A DNA stretch of 64,000 nucleotides from Pseudomonas protegens (GCF_013407925.2 NZ_CP060201.1:2976001-3040000), one strand, 5' to 3'; numbered from the stretch's first letter, positions 8,055 through 16,589 are shown. Translations and numbers: made by a program. Notes: generated by a model from the sequence alone, not told the origin.

Positions 8055-8112
8055 GGAATAAGAAGCTATTTATTAATACCTTAAATGAATATAAAAACAT
8101 CCCCTGCCCTCC

Positions 8113-8193
8113 GTAGGAGCCGGCTTGCCGGCGAAGAGGCCATCAGCTCTTGCGCAACCTTGAGGACGCCTTCGCTGGCAAGCCAGCTCCTAC
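8113..8193. repeat. GTAGGAGC-family palindrome (REP-like)
   Basis: The arms GTAGGAGCCGGCTTGCCGGC and GCTGGCAAGCCAGCTCCTAC flank a 40-base centre. The 358-base gap 7991-8348 holds this repeat, the hydrolase promoter on its left, and the exbD terminator on its right. Confidence 0.85.
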
Positions 8194-8286
8194 AGTTGGC
8201 ACGATTGCGGGGGTGTTCTTGCCGGCGAAGGGGATAACGGGAGGGCGATTGCGGTGGGGGGCTTTGCGGGGGCTTTTTCGCCAGGC

Positions 8287-8321
8287 AAAAAAAAGGCCGC
8301 ACCCTGCCAAGGAGACGGCCT
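8287..8321 (-). terminator. Intrinsic terminator of the tonB-exbB-exbD operon
   Basis: The stem AGGCCG / CGGCCT with inner pairing is followed on the minus strand by eight T residues. It lies 28 bases after the exbD stop. Confidence 0.75.
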
Positions 8322-8348
8322 GAAAAGTCGTGGCTTTGTTGCTCGGTG

Positions 8349-8750
8349 TCAGCGCGCGGTAATCACCGACAGCTTGGTGATGCCCGCACGCTCGATGGAC
8401 GCCATGGCCCGGGCCACTTCGCCGTAGTTGACGCCATCGTCGGCCTGCAGCTGGACCCGCACTTGCGGGTCCTTGGCCTTGGCCGCTTGCAAGTTGGTTT
8501 CCAGCAGGTCCGGCTGGATCTGGTCCTTGTTGATAAAGAGTTTGCCGGCGCCGTCGATGCTCACCACCAGCGGGTCCTTCTGCTCCACCGGGGCCACGGC
8601 CTCGGTCTTGGGCAGGTTGATCGGGATGGCGTTGGTCAGCAGCGGCGCGGTGACGATGAACACCACCAGCAGCACCAGCATCACGTCCACCAATGGCGTG
8701 ACGTTGATCTCGCTCAGCACTTCATCGCTGTCTTGGGTGGAGAAGGCCAT
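8349..8750 (-). CDS. exbD: ExbD, TonB energy-transducing accessory protein
   Basis: This 133-residue protein has one N-terminal membrane helix (residues about 20-40, INVTPLVDVMLVLLVVFIVTA) carrying the conserved Asp of the proton path (the Asp of LVDVML), and a periplasmic ExbD/TolR domain. With ExbB it uses the proton gradient to energise TonB. It begins 1 base after exbB ends, as third gene of the operon. The Fe, cobalamin or sulfate-ester receptors it serves are not specified by sequence. The SftP receptor in this window is one possible client. Confidence 0.95.
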   Translation of the reverse strand: MAFSTQDSDEVLSEINVTPLVDVMLVLLVVFIVTAPLLTNAIPINLPKTEAVAPVEQKDPLVVSIDGAGKLFINKDQIQPDLLETNLQAAKAKDPQVRVQLQADDGVNYGEVARAMASIERAGITKLSVITAR

Positions 8751-8751
8751 A

Positions 8752-9450
8752 TCAGGACGCCTCCTTGACTTTCTGTTGGCTGCCCTGGGCCGCAGCCTTG
8801 TGCAGGCTCGGGTGGATCAGCACGCGGAACGAGTTCTTCTGCGCCAGGCTGTAGAAGTCGTGGGCGAAGTCGTCCAGATCCGCTGCGGTGAGCTTCAGGC
8901 GCCGCAGGAAGTAGTTGTAAACCAGCACCGCCGGCACCGCGACGGCGATCCCCACGCCGGTGGCGACCAAGGCCGCGCCGATGGGCCCGGCCACGGTTTC
9001 CAGGCTCGCCGAGCCCGCCGCGCTGATGCCTTTCAATGCTTCCATGATCCCCCACACGGTGCCGAACAGGCCGATGAAGGGCGAGGTGCTGCCGATACTG
9101 GCAACCACTGCCAGGCCGGTTTCCAGGGAGCGGCGCTCGCGCACGATCTGCTGGCGCAGGGCACGTTCGAGACGGTCCTGGTGGTTGATTGCCTGGCTCA
9201 GGTCCGCCGCATGGGGCGCCTCGCCAACCTGGATCGCCGCATAGCCGGGCTGGGTTTCACTCAACGGGGCGGCGGAGTCGAGGCTGGACGCCGCCCAGAA
9301 CTGATTGTGGAACTTGCGATCCTGGGACTTGAGGCGGGCGAACTGCACGCCCTTGACCAGGGCCAGGCCCCAGGTGGCGACGGAGAAAACCACCAACAGC
9401 CAGATCACCGCGCTTTCGATGGATTCCAGTGGAGATGCCAGTAACGTCAT
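8752..9450 (-). CDS. exbB: ExbB, TonB-associated proton channel subunit
   Basis: This 232-residue MotA/TolQ/ExbB family protein has three membrane segments. One is near the N terminus (SAVIWLLVVFSVATWGLALV). The paired C-terminal helices are IGSTSPFIGLFGTVWGIMEA and the stretch ending VGIAVAVPAVLVYNYF. The order tonB-exbB-exbD matches the tonB2-exbB1-exbD1 set of P. aeruginosa rather than the separate tonB1. It is 55 bases downstream of tonB. Confidence 0.95.
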   Translation of the reverse strand: MTLLASPLESIESAVIWLLVVFSVATWGLALVKGVQFARLKSQDRKFHNQFWAASSLDSAAPLSETQPGYAAIQVGEAPHAADLSQAINHQDRLERALRQQIVRERRSLETGLAVVASIGSTSPFIGLFGTVWGIMEALKGISAAGSASLETVAGPIGAALVATGVGIAVAVPAVLVYNYFLRRLKLTAADLDDFAHDFYSLAQKNSFRVLIHPSLHKAAAQGSQQKVKEAS

Positions 9451-9505
9451 GATGTGTTCCCTCTGTGTAAGCGTTTAGCGCGTGTTGGTTGATCGGCCTT
9501 GCGGC

Positions 9506-10321
9506 TCAATGAATCTTGAAGTCGATGGGTACGCTGACCCAGCCGTCCTGGGCCACGTCGCCCTGCTTGGCCGGGACGAAACTCCAGCGCTTGACCGCGG
9601 CCAGGGCCGCATCGTCGAGCTGCTGGCGACCGCTGCTCTTCTGGATCTGGATCTCCCCCGGCTTGCCGCTGGCCAGTACGTGCACCCGCAGCAGCACCGT
9701 GCCTTCCCAACCGCGACGCTGGGCCAGTGACGGGTATTCCGGCGCCGGGTTCTTCAGGTACGCGGCGCTGGCCGAAGCCGGGGTCACGGGGGCCGGAGCC
9801 GGTGGCGCGGGCGGTGCCGGAGCGGCTACCGGAGCGGCCGGCTGCGGCGGTGCCGGCGTCTGCTGTACCGGCTTGGGCGCAGGCTTCGGCTCAGGTTTGG
9901 GTACCGGTTTGGGCTTGGGTTTAGGCACCGGCTTGGGCGGTGGCGGCTTGACCGCCAGCTCGTCCTCCACCGGCGGTGGTGGCTCCACCACCGGCTGTAC
10001 CGGCACAGGCGGAGGCGGCTCCACTGCAGGCGGCGCCGGGTGCGAGAATTCGATGGTCATGGGCGGAATCTCCGGCGGCACGATCGGCAGCACCGGAGTC
10101 GGTTTCTGGCTCAGCCAGTAGATCACCGCCGCATGCAGCAGCAGCGCCGCCGCGCCAAGGATGAATGCCTCCCGGCGGCGCAAAATTCCCTTGGGCGTGC
10201 GTTGCAGACGCAATTGGCCCAGCGGCGAGCGGTGAGGCCGGCCGAGGTCGACCAACTCGCCGCTCGGTGCCTGGCGCCACAGCACCTCGTGTGCACTGGC
10301 GGCGGTCTGGACATTGCCCAT
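9506..10321 (-). CDS. tonB: TonB energy transducer (TonB2-like)
   Basis: This 271-residue TonB has a cytoplasmic tail of about 60 residues, one membrane anchor (EAFILGAAALLLHAAVIYWL), a long Pro/Lys-rich periplasmic spacer with KPxPKP repeats (about residues 130-185), and a C-terminal TonB domain (SLAQRRGWEGTVLLRVHV; end VSVPIDFKIH). The long tail before the anchor is typical of TonB2-type proteins. The frame is open 17 codons further upstream, but GGGAG 8 bases before the ATG at 10321 fixes the start. It transmits the ExbBD energy to outer-membrane receptors. No clear Fur box is visible upstream. Confidence 0.92.
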   Translation of the reverse strand: MGNVQTAASAHEVLWRQAPSGELVDLGRPHRSPLGQLRLQRTPKGILRRREAFILGAAALLLHAAVIYWLSQKPTPVLPIVPPEIPPMTIEFSHPAPPAVEPPPPVPVQPVVEPPPPVEDELAVKPPPPKPVPKPKPKPVPKPEPKPAPKPVQQTPAPPQPAAPVAAPAPPAPPAPAPVTPASASAAYLKNPAPEYPSLAQRRGWEGTVLLRVHVLASGKPGEIQIQKSSGRQQLDDAALAAVKRWSFVPAKQGDVAQDGWVSVPIDFKIH

Positions 10322-10739
10322 GGATTCACTCCCTACGATCTTTTGAAAAACCCGGCACCGGCGTTTGAACACCCCCCACGCAACGGTGCCGCGGGGCCAA
10401 TGATCAGCGCCCCGCGCTTATCTCTTAAAGTAATCTTTCAAGTTATAGATAGACCGAAACGGAATATTGAATTCACCCGGAACAGCTCAGGCCCCGTGAT
10501 TCAAGGGCTGTAGCCAAGAGATAAAAACGCCATGCCTTGCAGGCATTGAAAATATTCCCGCAAAGCATCGAAACAGGCCTGTTAGTGCAGAAAAACAATA
10601 GAACCCCATTGCACTCGAAACCAACTTCAGCGCCCATATACTTAATTAACTTTACAAGCGGACACGACAAAGCCGCTGAACCGGCACGCCACCTTATATA
10701 AGGCAGCGCGTATTCAGCGGCTGTTTATTATCGAGCGGG
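10322..10739. other. Intergenic region upstream of tonB
   Basis: These 418 bases are AT-rich from about 10420 on. They should carry the tonB promoter, but I could fix no hexamer pair and saw no 19-base Fur site. The far end holds an inverted repeat after the small gene at 10740. Confidence 0.5.
10671..10722 (-). terminator. Long-loop inverted repeat after the small gene
   Basis: AGCCGCTGAA and TTCAGCGGCT form a perfect 10-base-pair stem around a 32-base loop containing CCTTATATAAGG. It lies 17 bases past the stop codon of the gene at 10740. The T run after it on the minus strand is short (TTTG), so it is a weak terminator at best. Confidence 0.45.
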
Positions 10740-11063
10740 TTATTGCTTGACGAACTCACCGCTCAGGCCGACCACATCGCCGCTGAAGTTGCTGCGGGCA
10801 CCGGAGGCACGCAACCGGGAATAGTTGTGATCGGGTGAAAACAGCGCCCAGGCCTGGTAGCCGTAGCCATCGTTGTCGCCGGATACATTGATGATGGTCG
10901 GCTGCCCGGTGCTGTTCTGGAAGTGGTAATGCCCGGCGACGCTGTACTTGACCCCGGCCTGGGTCAACTCACCGCTGAACGAACCGTTGGAGTCGTTGCC
11001 GTCGGTCACGACCAGACGGGCGTCAGCGTTGGAGTTTACATAGGTGCCATTGATGCTCGACAT
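10740..11063 (-). CDS. Small secreted-like or cytosolic beta-barrel protein, avidin-like pattern
   Basis: This 107-residue protein is rich in Gly, Ser, Asn and aromatic residues in an alternating beta pattern, without Cys and without a signal peptide. The opening NGTYVNSNADARLVVTDG, then GSFSGEL, AGHYHF and later AWALFS recall the strand spacing of avidin/streptavidin (W/Y.N, GxxxGxY, W.V.W). That is a pattern match by eye, not a proven family, and biotin contact residues cannot be checked. AAGGAAA precedes the ATG by 6 bases. It stands alone in an AT-rich setting. Confidence 0.6.
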   Translation of the reverse strand: MSSINGTYVNSNADARLVVTDGNDSNGSFSGELTQAGVKYSVAGHYHFQNSTGQPTIINVSGDNDGYGYQAWALFSPDHNYSRLRASGARSNFSGDVVGLSGEFVKQ

Positions 11064-11241
11064 ATGCGGGTTTCCTTATGCGGTTGAATGTTTCGTCCAA
11101 TGAAGCAAGTTCCTCCTGGAACTCACAAATCCAGCATGGTCGGCGTTTATAACTCTGTCCAAAACAAACTTGCGCAACAACTAATTAAATAGCTATAGCC
11201 TGCAATCGACCCTCTATAAGTTATGACCGAAACAACAGCAC

Positions 11242-12114
11242 TTATAACTTCCCGGTGTTTTCAACTTGCGGCTTGACGCTGGCCACTGCGCGCAACTGCT
11301 CCTGTAACGCCTTGCCGGCCCGACTCAGGCCACTGCCGGCGTACAACGCCAGGCGCACGCCCTGGATATCCGGCAAACCGCTGGCGGCATCGAGCATCCG
11401 ATGCCCCTTGCCCAGCACCCGCACCGGCAACAGGCTGATGCCCAATCCCGCCGCCACTGCCGAACAGACACTGGCCAGGCTGGCGCTGGAATAGGCGATG
11501 CGCCACGGCCAGCCGCCGACTTCCAGGTGGTGGAGCATTTCCTGGCGATACAAACCGCCCACCGGGAACGCCACCAGCGGCAGTGGATCACGACCCAAGG
11601 CCGGCTGGCGCAGACTGTCGACCCAGCACAAAGGCTCGGGCCAGGATTCCACGCAGTCGTCGCTGTGGCCCATCTGCTTGACCAGCAGCAAGTCGAACTC
11701 GCCACGACGGAACTGACGCAGCAACTCCGGCCCCAGACCACTGGTGACTTCCAGGCGCACCGCCGGATAGTCGCGGCCAAAGCGCGAGAGCATCGGCATC
11801 AGGCGCTCGGCGGCAAAATCTTCCGGCACGCCCAGGCGCAGCACCTCCTCGCCGCGCTGGTTGACCAGCACATCGCAGGCCTCTTCATGCAGCGCCAGAA
11901 TGCGCCGGGCATAAGCCAGCAGGCGCTCGCCCTCCACCGTGGCCACCACCCGGCGCTGGTCGCGGTCAAGCAACTGGCAGCCCAGGCTCTCTTCCAGACG
12001 TCGAACCTGCTGACTCACCGTGGACTGGGTCAAGTGCAGGCGCTCGGCGGCGCGGGTGAAGTTCTGGCTGTCGGCTACGGCGACAAAACTGCGGAGCAAC
12101 ACGGGATCGAGCAT
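11242..12114 (-). CDS. LysR-family transcriptional regulator
   Basis: This 290-residue LTTR has an N-terminal winged helix (LRSFVAVADSQNFTRAAERL, then LTQSTVSQQVRRLEESLG) and a C-terminal effector-binding domain of normal length. It is divergent from the deaminase-MFS pair with a 155-base intergenic region, so it most likely controls them and itself. That region contains AT-rich stretches but no clear T-N11-A palindrome that I could fix. The inducer is unknown. Confidence 0.9.
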   Translation of the reverse strand: MLDPVLLRSFVAVADSQNFTRAAERLHLTQSTVSQQVRRLEESLGCQLLDRDQRRVVATVEGERLLAYARRILALHEEACDVLVNQRGEEVLRLGVPEDFAAERLMPMLSRFGRDYPAVRLEVTSGLGPELLRQFRRGEFDLLLVKQMGHSDDCVESWPEPLCWVDSLRQPALGRDPLPLVAFPVGGLYRQEMLHHLEVGGWPWRIAYSSASLASVCSAVAAGLGISLLPVRVLGKGHRMLDAASGLPDIQGVRLALYAGSGLSRAGKALQEQLRAVASVKPQVENTGKL

Positions 12115-12269
12115 CTTGACCTACCATCCTCAACGCCACTGATTGGCATGGTTATATTTAATTTCAGAATACCAGGGCCGCTCAGCATACTTTCCCCTCT
12201 GCAATCGGGACCCGCCGTTGCGAGGCAACTTCAGAACGTGCCGATCCCCCCTCTTGCTCGGAAACCTTG

Positions 12270-12731
12270 ATGAACGACGATCAACACTACCTGCACCGGG
12301 CCGTTGAACTGGCCCGGCGCAATGTCGAACAGGGCGGCCGCCCGTTCGGCGCGCTGCTGGTGCGCAACGGCCGGGTGCTGGCCGAGGCGGTGAATGAAAT
12401 CCACCTCAGCCAGGACCCCACCGCCCACGCCGAGATGCTGGCGATCCGCAGCGCCAGCCGGCAACTGGGCCCGCGCCTGGACGACTGCGTGATCTACGCC
12501 AGCGGCCAGCCGTGCCCCATGTGCCTGGCCGCCATGTACCTGTGCGGCGTGTCCCGCGCGGTGTTCGCCGCCAGCAATGAACAAGCAGAGCCGTTCGGCC
12601 TGTCTACAGCAGCCATCTACCAACAGCTGAGCAAGCCCCTGGAAGCCCAGCGCCTGCCGCTGCTGCACCTGCCCCAGGCGGCCATGACCGCCCTGTACCA
12701 GGACTGGCAGGCGCGTCATGCCGCGAACTGA
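12270..12731 (+). CDS. Nucleoside/guanine deaminase family protein
   Basis: This 153-residue zinc deaminase belongs to the cytidine/deoxycytidylate deaminase superfamily. It shows the zinc and catalytic motif HAE (His53, Glu55) and PCPMC (Cys82, Cys85). Size and FGALLVRNG suggest the guanine deaminase/TadA-like group acting on free bases. A TTG one codon upstream is in frame, but the ATG at 12270 is preferred. The next gene starts inside its 3' end (14-base overlap), so base deamination and an exporter or importer are linked. Confidence 0.88.
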   Translation: MNDDQHYLHRAVELARRNVEQGGRPFGALLVRNGRVLAEAVNEIHLSQDPTAHAEMLAIRSASRQLGPRLDDCVIYASGQPCPMCLAAMYLCGVSRAVFAASNEQAEPFGLSTAAIYQQLSKPLEAQRLPLLHLPQAAMTALYQDWQARHAAN

Positions 12732-13923
12732 ATCGGCCTTCAACACCTTCGCCGGCTGGGCGCTGCTGGTGTGCCTGGGCCTGAACCTGCGGCCGATCCT
12801 CAGCTCGGTCAGCCCGCTGCTCAACGAGATCCGCGGCGCCACCGGCATGAGCTTCCAGAGCAGCGCCTGGCTCACCAGCCTGCCGGTGATCTGCATGGGC
12901 CTGGTGGCTCTGCTGGGGGTACGGATCGAAGCCCGCCTGGGCGAGCGCCGGGGTGTGTCCCTGGGTTTGCTGCTGGTGCTGCTGGCCTGCCTGGTGCGGC
13001 TGTTCTTCGGCCAGGCCGCGGCCTTGCTCGCCACCGCCCTGCTCGGCGGCGCCGGAGTGGCCCTGATCCAGGCCCTGGTGCCGGCGCTGATCAAGCGCCA
13101 GTTTCAACAGCGCGTGGCCCTGGCCATGGGCGTCTACTCGGCGTCGCTGATGGGCGGTGGAGGCATCGCCGCCCTGCTCAGCCCGCAGCTGGCCAGCCAC
13201 TTCGCCAACTGGCAAGTGGGGCTGGGCATCTGGGTGCTGCCGGCCATGGCCGCCCTGCTGCTGTGGCTGTGCCTGCCCCTGGGCGCCGGACGCCGCAACG
13301 GCCCCCCGGCGCCCCGGGCCGGGCTCTGGAACAACCGCCGCGCCTGGCTGCTGGCGCTGTATTTCGGCCTGGTGAACTGCGGCTACATGAGCATGGTGGC
13401 GTGGCTGCCGGCCTACTACCTGCAGCTGGGCTGGAGTGCTACCCAGAGCGGCTCGCTGCTGGCCTTCATGACGATTTTCCAAGTCAGCGCCGCCCTGCTG
13501 ATGCCCACCCTGGCCCAGCGCAGCAGCGACCGCCGCCCACTGCTGGGCATCAGCCTCGCGGCCCAGGCCGCAGGTTTTCTCGGACTGGTGCTGTGGCCTT
13601 TGCAGAGCCCGCACCTGTGGGTGGCGCTGATCGGCTTCGGCCTCGGCGCGTGCTTTGCCCTGAGCCTGATCCTGACCCTGGATCACCGTCGTGATCCCCG
13701 GGAAGCCGGGCAACTGGCGGCTTTTGTCCAGGGCGTGGGTTTTCTGATCAACGCCGTCTCGCCGTGGCTCAGCGGCTGGCTGCGGCAAGTCACCGGCAGC
13801 TTTGTCAGCGCCTGGTGGGTGTTGATCGTGGGTGTCCTGGCGATGCTGCTGTTGACGCGAATCTTCAGCCCGGCCAGCTATCGGGCCCGGGCCACTGTCG
13901 GCACTGTCGCGCCAGCGACCTGA
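12718..13923 (+). CDS. CynX/NimT-type MFS transporter
   Basis: This 401-residue major facilitator has 12 predicted hydrophobic helices. It carries the CynX-type opening LGLNLRPILSSVSPLLNEIR and the cytoplasmic loop between helices 2 and 3 (RIEARLGERRGVSLG). CynX-group members are anion or 2-nitroimidazole transporters of poorly defined specificity. It overlaps the deaminase gene by 14 bases. The operon suggests a purine or pyrimidine analogue or a cyanate-like product as substrate, which is inference only. Confidence 0.88.
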   Translation: MPRTESAFNTFAGWALLVCLGLNLRPILSSVSPLLNEIRGATGMSFQSSAWLTSLPVICMGLVALLGVRIEARLGERRGVSLGLLLVLLACLVRLFFGQAAALLATALLGGAGVALIQALVPALIKRQFQQRVALAMGVYSASLMGGGGIAALLSPQLASHFANWQVGLGIWVLPAMAALLLWLCLPLGAGRRNGPPAPRAGLWNNRRAWLLALYFGLVNCGYMSMVAWLPAYYLQLGWSATQSGSLLAFMTIFQVSAALLMPTLAQRSSDRRPLLGISLAAQAAGFLGLVLWPLQSPHLWVALIGFGLGACFALSLILTLDHRRDPREAGQLAAFVQGVGFLINAVSPWLSGWLRQVTGSFVSAWWVLIVGVLAMLLLTRIFSPASYRARATVGTVAPAT

Positions 13924-13942
13924 GCGCGACCGTCAATCGATG

Positions 13943-13966
13943 CCGCCTGCGAGGGCTCGCAGGCGG
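13943..13966. terminator. Hairpin between convergent genes
   Basis: CCGCCTGCGAG / CTCGCAGGCGG is a perfect 11-base-pair stem with a 2-base centre, starting 20 bases after the MFS stop. There is no T run, so it is a processing or Rho-independent-like stop of uncertain strength. Confidence 0.45.
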
Positions 13967-13985
13967 ACAAGCGTCAAGGTACGGA

Positions 13986-14246
13986 TCAGCCCTCGATCCG
14001 CCACTGCAATGCATCCAGCACATCGCAGCCGTCCTGCAGCAGCAGATGGGCGGCATTGGCCACATGGCTCAGGTCCTGATCGGCAACACCCTTGATGCTC
14101 AGGCAGTTGAGACTGTGCATCAGATCGCGAGTGGCCTTGATCCGCTGCACAGCGCAGCCATAGAGATCGGCCGGAGGGGCGGCAGGGTTGAGGTAGAGCA
14201 CCGGGGTGGGGGTGAGATTGCTTTGTAGCGGGGTGAACTCAGACAT
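13986..14246 (-). CDS. Small conserved Pseudomonas protein, DUF3077/DUF6124-like
   Basis: This 86-residue soluble protein starts MSEFTPLQSNLTPTPVLYLN. It is mostly helical after residue 30, with Cys residues at the helix ends (LYGCAVQRI, SLNCLSIKG, DGCDVLDAL). Small Pseudomonas proteins of this shape are annotated as DUF3077 or DUF6124 and have no known function. An in-frame GTG lies 3 codons upstream, but AAGGAG 8 bases before the ATG at 14246 decides the start. Confidence 0.65.
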   Translation of the reverse strand: MSEFTPLQSNLTPTPVLYLNPAAPPADLYGCAVQRIKATRDLMHSLNCLSIKGVADQDLSHVANAAHLLLQDGCDVLDALQWRIEG

Positions 14247-14353
14247 GGATAACACTCCTTAGCCGAACGAGACCATCATGAAAATCAGGAACTGCCCCAA
14301 CGTCTGATGGGCAGTTGATGCGTCCATTATTTGTTTTCGACCGGCTAAGATCG

Positions 14354-14373
14354 GTCACCGATGCGTCGGTGAC
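14354..14373. promoter_or_regulatory. Perfect 20-base inverted repeat in a divergent promoter
   Basis: GTCACCGA-TGCG-TCGGTGAC has 8-base arms and is flanked by a second, outer CCGGC/GCCGG pair (14341 and 14376). It lies between the divergent small gene (14246) and the DUF6392-like gene (14486). It could be an operator or a hairpin; nothing else marks it. Confidence 0.4.
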
Positions 14374-14485
14374 AGGCCGGACTATAGGCAGGAGGTCCTG
14401 GCGGAACAATCGCCGAAGTATTGCCATTCCCTTCCATCGACCCCAAGTAGAATCCCCTCTCGATACCCAGAACACAGGAACCGCA

Positions 14486-14962
14486 ATGGACGCCGACACC
14501 CTCAGCCGCTGGGTAAAGAGCCTCGGGCTCAGCTATGCAGAACTGATCGCCCAGGGAGAGCGCATCGAGCGCCCGACGGGCAAGATCTACGATGAATTCG
14601 ATTGGCTGACCGTGGTCGTCGAGCCCGGCCTGATGCTGGACTTCTGGGAAGACAGCCTGGCCCTGGAAAAGTTACTGATCGAACTCATGCCCCTGGAACA
14701 GGGGCGCTCGTTCTACAGCGGCGAACTGCCCGCCCCGTTCTCACGCAGCATGACCCACGCCGATATTCGCGAGCTGCTGGGCACGCCCCTGCGCTCGGGG
14801 GAACGCAGGCCATCAGCCGATGGGCAATGCATGCTCAACGCCTGGGAGAGCTACCGCCTGCCGGAGCACCTGCATCCCAGTGCGCGGGTTGGATTCGTCT
14901 ATAACGCCGACATGCAGATCAAGGTCCTGTCGTTTGACTTGCTGGAGCCGCAGCGCGACTGA
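14486..14962 (+). CDS. DUF6392-like (pyocin-immunity-like) protein
   Basis: This 158-residue acidic soluble protein has the layout I recall for the Pseudomonas DUF6392 family. That layout is an N-terminal helix (SRWVKSLGLSYAELIAQG), PTGKIYDEFDWLTVVVEPGL, the LDFWEDSLALEKLLIEL strand-helix, the GELPAPFSRSM turn, and a C-terminal FVYNADMQIKVLSFDL strand pair. Family members are often annotated as pyocin or toxin immunity proteins, but no bacteriocin or toxin gene is adjacent here, so it would be an orphan. The frame is open further upstream; the ATG at 14486 was chosen because the family starts there, with AGGAA 8 bases before it. Confidence 0.65.
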   Translation: MDADTLSRWVKSLGLSYAELIAQGERIERPTGKIYDEFDWLTVVVEPGLMLDFWEDSLALEKLLIELMPLEQGRSFYSGELPAPFSRSMTHADIRELLGTPLRSGERRPSADGQCMLNAWESYRLPEHLHPSARVGFVYNADMQIKVLSFDLLEPQRD

Positions 14963-15057
14963 TTCGACTGCACAGAGTGGCTCTTTAGGATTCGCGGCGA
15001 TCCGCCAGGCATCAGAGGACCGGCGCGAGATCGCCAAGCAAGGCCCTGCGGTCCTTT

Positions 15058-15087
15058 TCGCAGCCTCGCAGGCTCGGCAGCGGCTAC
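15058..15087. repeat. Single arm of the GTAGCC palindrome family
   Basis: TCGCAGCCTCGCAGGCTCGG followed by CAGCGGCTAC matches the right arm of the family. No complete left arm is present within 120 bases, so this is a degenerate copy. Confidence 0.6.
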
Positions 15088-15141
15088 AGGGAACGTGGCT
15101 ACCGGTAGGCCGCCGCAACGCACGGCCCGGCTACAAAGCCA

Positions 15142-16338
15142 TTAGCCAAAGGTTTTCATAAAGGGCTCGGCACATTGCCGGATCGCCGCGACGACATGCG
15201 GTGCCCGTTCGCCCCATTCGGCCGATCGGCTCAACACCCGCTCCAGTGCGTCCAACTGCCCGCGAATAACCTCTTGCGGACGAGCCACATCACAGACCTT
15301 GGCAAACTCCAGCAACCCCTGCCGCGAAGCAAACAGGGACTTGTTGCCCAGCAGATCCAGGGCCAGCACGTCCTGCGGGATGTAGGCCGTGGTGTTGACG
15401 ATGTCGTAGGCCGGCGCTAGCCGTGCATCGCGCTGGCCAGGATCGGAATACAACAGCCCGAAGTTCTTCAGGTGGGCATCGCCATTCCCCACGATGCAGC
15501 TCAGGCTGACCATGGCAAACAACTGCGCCAGTGAACCCGGCACCTGCTCAGGCGGGCAGAACAGGCGAACGGCCTTGGCAATGGCCGAATAGCTCTTGCT
15601 GTATTTCTGCTCCGCACCCAGCCCCATCAACGCCGCCATGTCTTCAAACCCCAGGCAACCGAGTTGCTCGTCCCGGTCGAAGCGGCGCATGACGAACAGT
15701 TTGGCGTTATCGGAGAGGTAAAACTCGGGCACCGCCATCCCCGCCTCCCTGGCCACCGACATGCACAGGAACTCGTTGATCGCCAATCCCGGAAACTCGT
15801 CCCGGCCGCTCTTGATGATCAACTCTGAGGTGTTCGAGGTAAAACGCTGCGACGCGGCGTCATGCCGCTCCGGCACCATGACCTTGGGCTGCACGCCGGA
15901 TATCCCGGCACGCAGGATGTAGCGGTCCACCAGGTCGGCAAAAATGTCCTCGGCGCCATCCCAAGCGAGGATTTCTTCAAGTTTTTCCCCGGGAAACTGC
16001 TGTCGCTGCAACAGCCCATCGACTTCGGGCGAGCTCACCGCGACCCGCCCGATCGGCGCGCTGCTGCCGGACAGCGCCAGCAGCAACATCGGGTCGACCT
16101 TCACCACCTTGGCCAGGCGGTTGCGCAGTTGCTCCAGCACATAACCTTCGGGCAGGTTCATCTGGAAGATCGGGTGCAACTCCCGATAACGGTAGTCATC
16201 CAACCGCACGGGCATCAGCAGACTGATTGCCGCCGGTGCCCGGGCATCATCGTGATAGCGAAACAGATAATCGCCAGCGCCACGGTGGATTTTCCCGCTC
16301 TCACCGGCCGGGGTGGCTACCTGCAGCACCGTGGCCAT
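15142..16338 (-). CDS. hipA: HipA-family serine/threonine kinase toxin (first module)
   Basis: This 398-residue protein is full-length HipA with the N-subdomain (RYHDDARAPAAISLLMPVRL, FQMNLPEGYVLEQLR) and the kinase core. It shows the activation/P-loop SGSSAPIGRVAV near 91, GISGVQPKVMV near 147, the catalytic loop GNGDAHLKN near 291, and metal-binding APAYDIV near 315. HipA kinases phosphorylate targets such as glutamyl-tRNA synthetase and cause growth arrest. The hipB stop and the hipA ATG share one base (TGATG), so translation is coupled. A homologous second copy is at 39050. Confidence 0.9.
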   Translation of the reverse strand: MATVLQVATPAGESGKIHRGAGDYLFRYHDDARAPAAISLLMPVRLDDYRYRELHPIFQMNLPEGYVLEQLRNRLAKVVKVDPMLLLALSGSSAPIGRVAVSSPEVDGLLQRQQFPGEKLEEILAWDGAEDIFADLVDRYILRAGISGVQPKVMVPERHDAASQRFTSNTSELIIKSGRDEFPGLAINEFLCMSVAREAGMAVPEFYLSDNAKLFVMRRFDRDEQLGCLGFEDMAALMGLGAEQKYSKSYSAIAKAVRLFCPPEQVPGSLAQLFAMVSLSCIVGNGDAHLKNFGLLYSDPGQRDARLAPAYDIVNTTAYIPQDVLALDLLGNKSLFASRQGLLEFAKVCDVARPQEVIRGQLDALERVLSRSAEWGERAPHVVAAIRQCAEPFMKTFG

Positions 16339-16589
16339 CAGTCGAACACTCCCTGGATCTCGTCCAATGTGGGCATCGCGGCAGGCACCAGGGTGAATTC
16401 ACAGTCCAGGGCTCCCAGCACCCGCGCATAGGCCGCCATGCCCACCGACAAGTCGCCCCGCTCGATGGCGATGACCTTCTGCCGGGTCACGCCGGCCAAG
16501 GCGGCCAGGCTGGCTTGGGTCAGGCCACGATGCAGACGACGCTGGCGAACCTGCTCGCCAAGGCGCGCGGTGATAAGAAGGTAGTCCAT
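16338..16589 (-). CDS. hipB: HipB-like XRE antitoxin (first module)
   Basis: This 83-residue helix-turn-helix protein opens MDYLLITARLGEQVRQRRLH, with LTQASLAALAGVTRQKVIAIERG as its HTH (about residues 24-46). It binds and neutralises HipA and represses the operon. An inverted repeat begins 1 base upstream of its ATG, leaving no room for a usual ribosome site, so the message may be leaderless or nearly so. Confidence 0.9.
   Translation of the reverse strand: MDYLLITARLGEQVRQRRLHRGLTQASLAALAGVTRQKVIAIERGDLSVGMAAYARVLGALDCEFTLVPAAMPTLDEIQGVFD

Noticed and set aside
10322..10739. Fur box upstream of tonB
   Set aside because: No stretch approaches the 19-base GATAATGATAATCATTATC consensus; the AT-rich zone alone is not enough.
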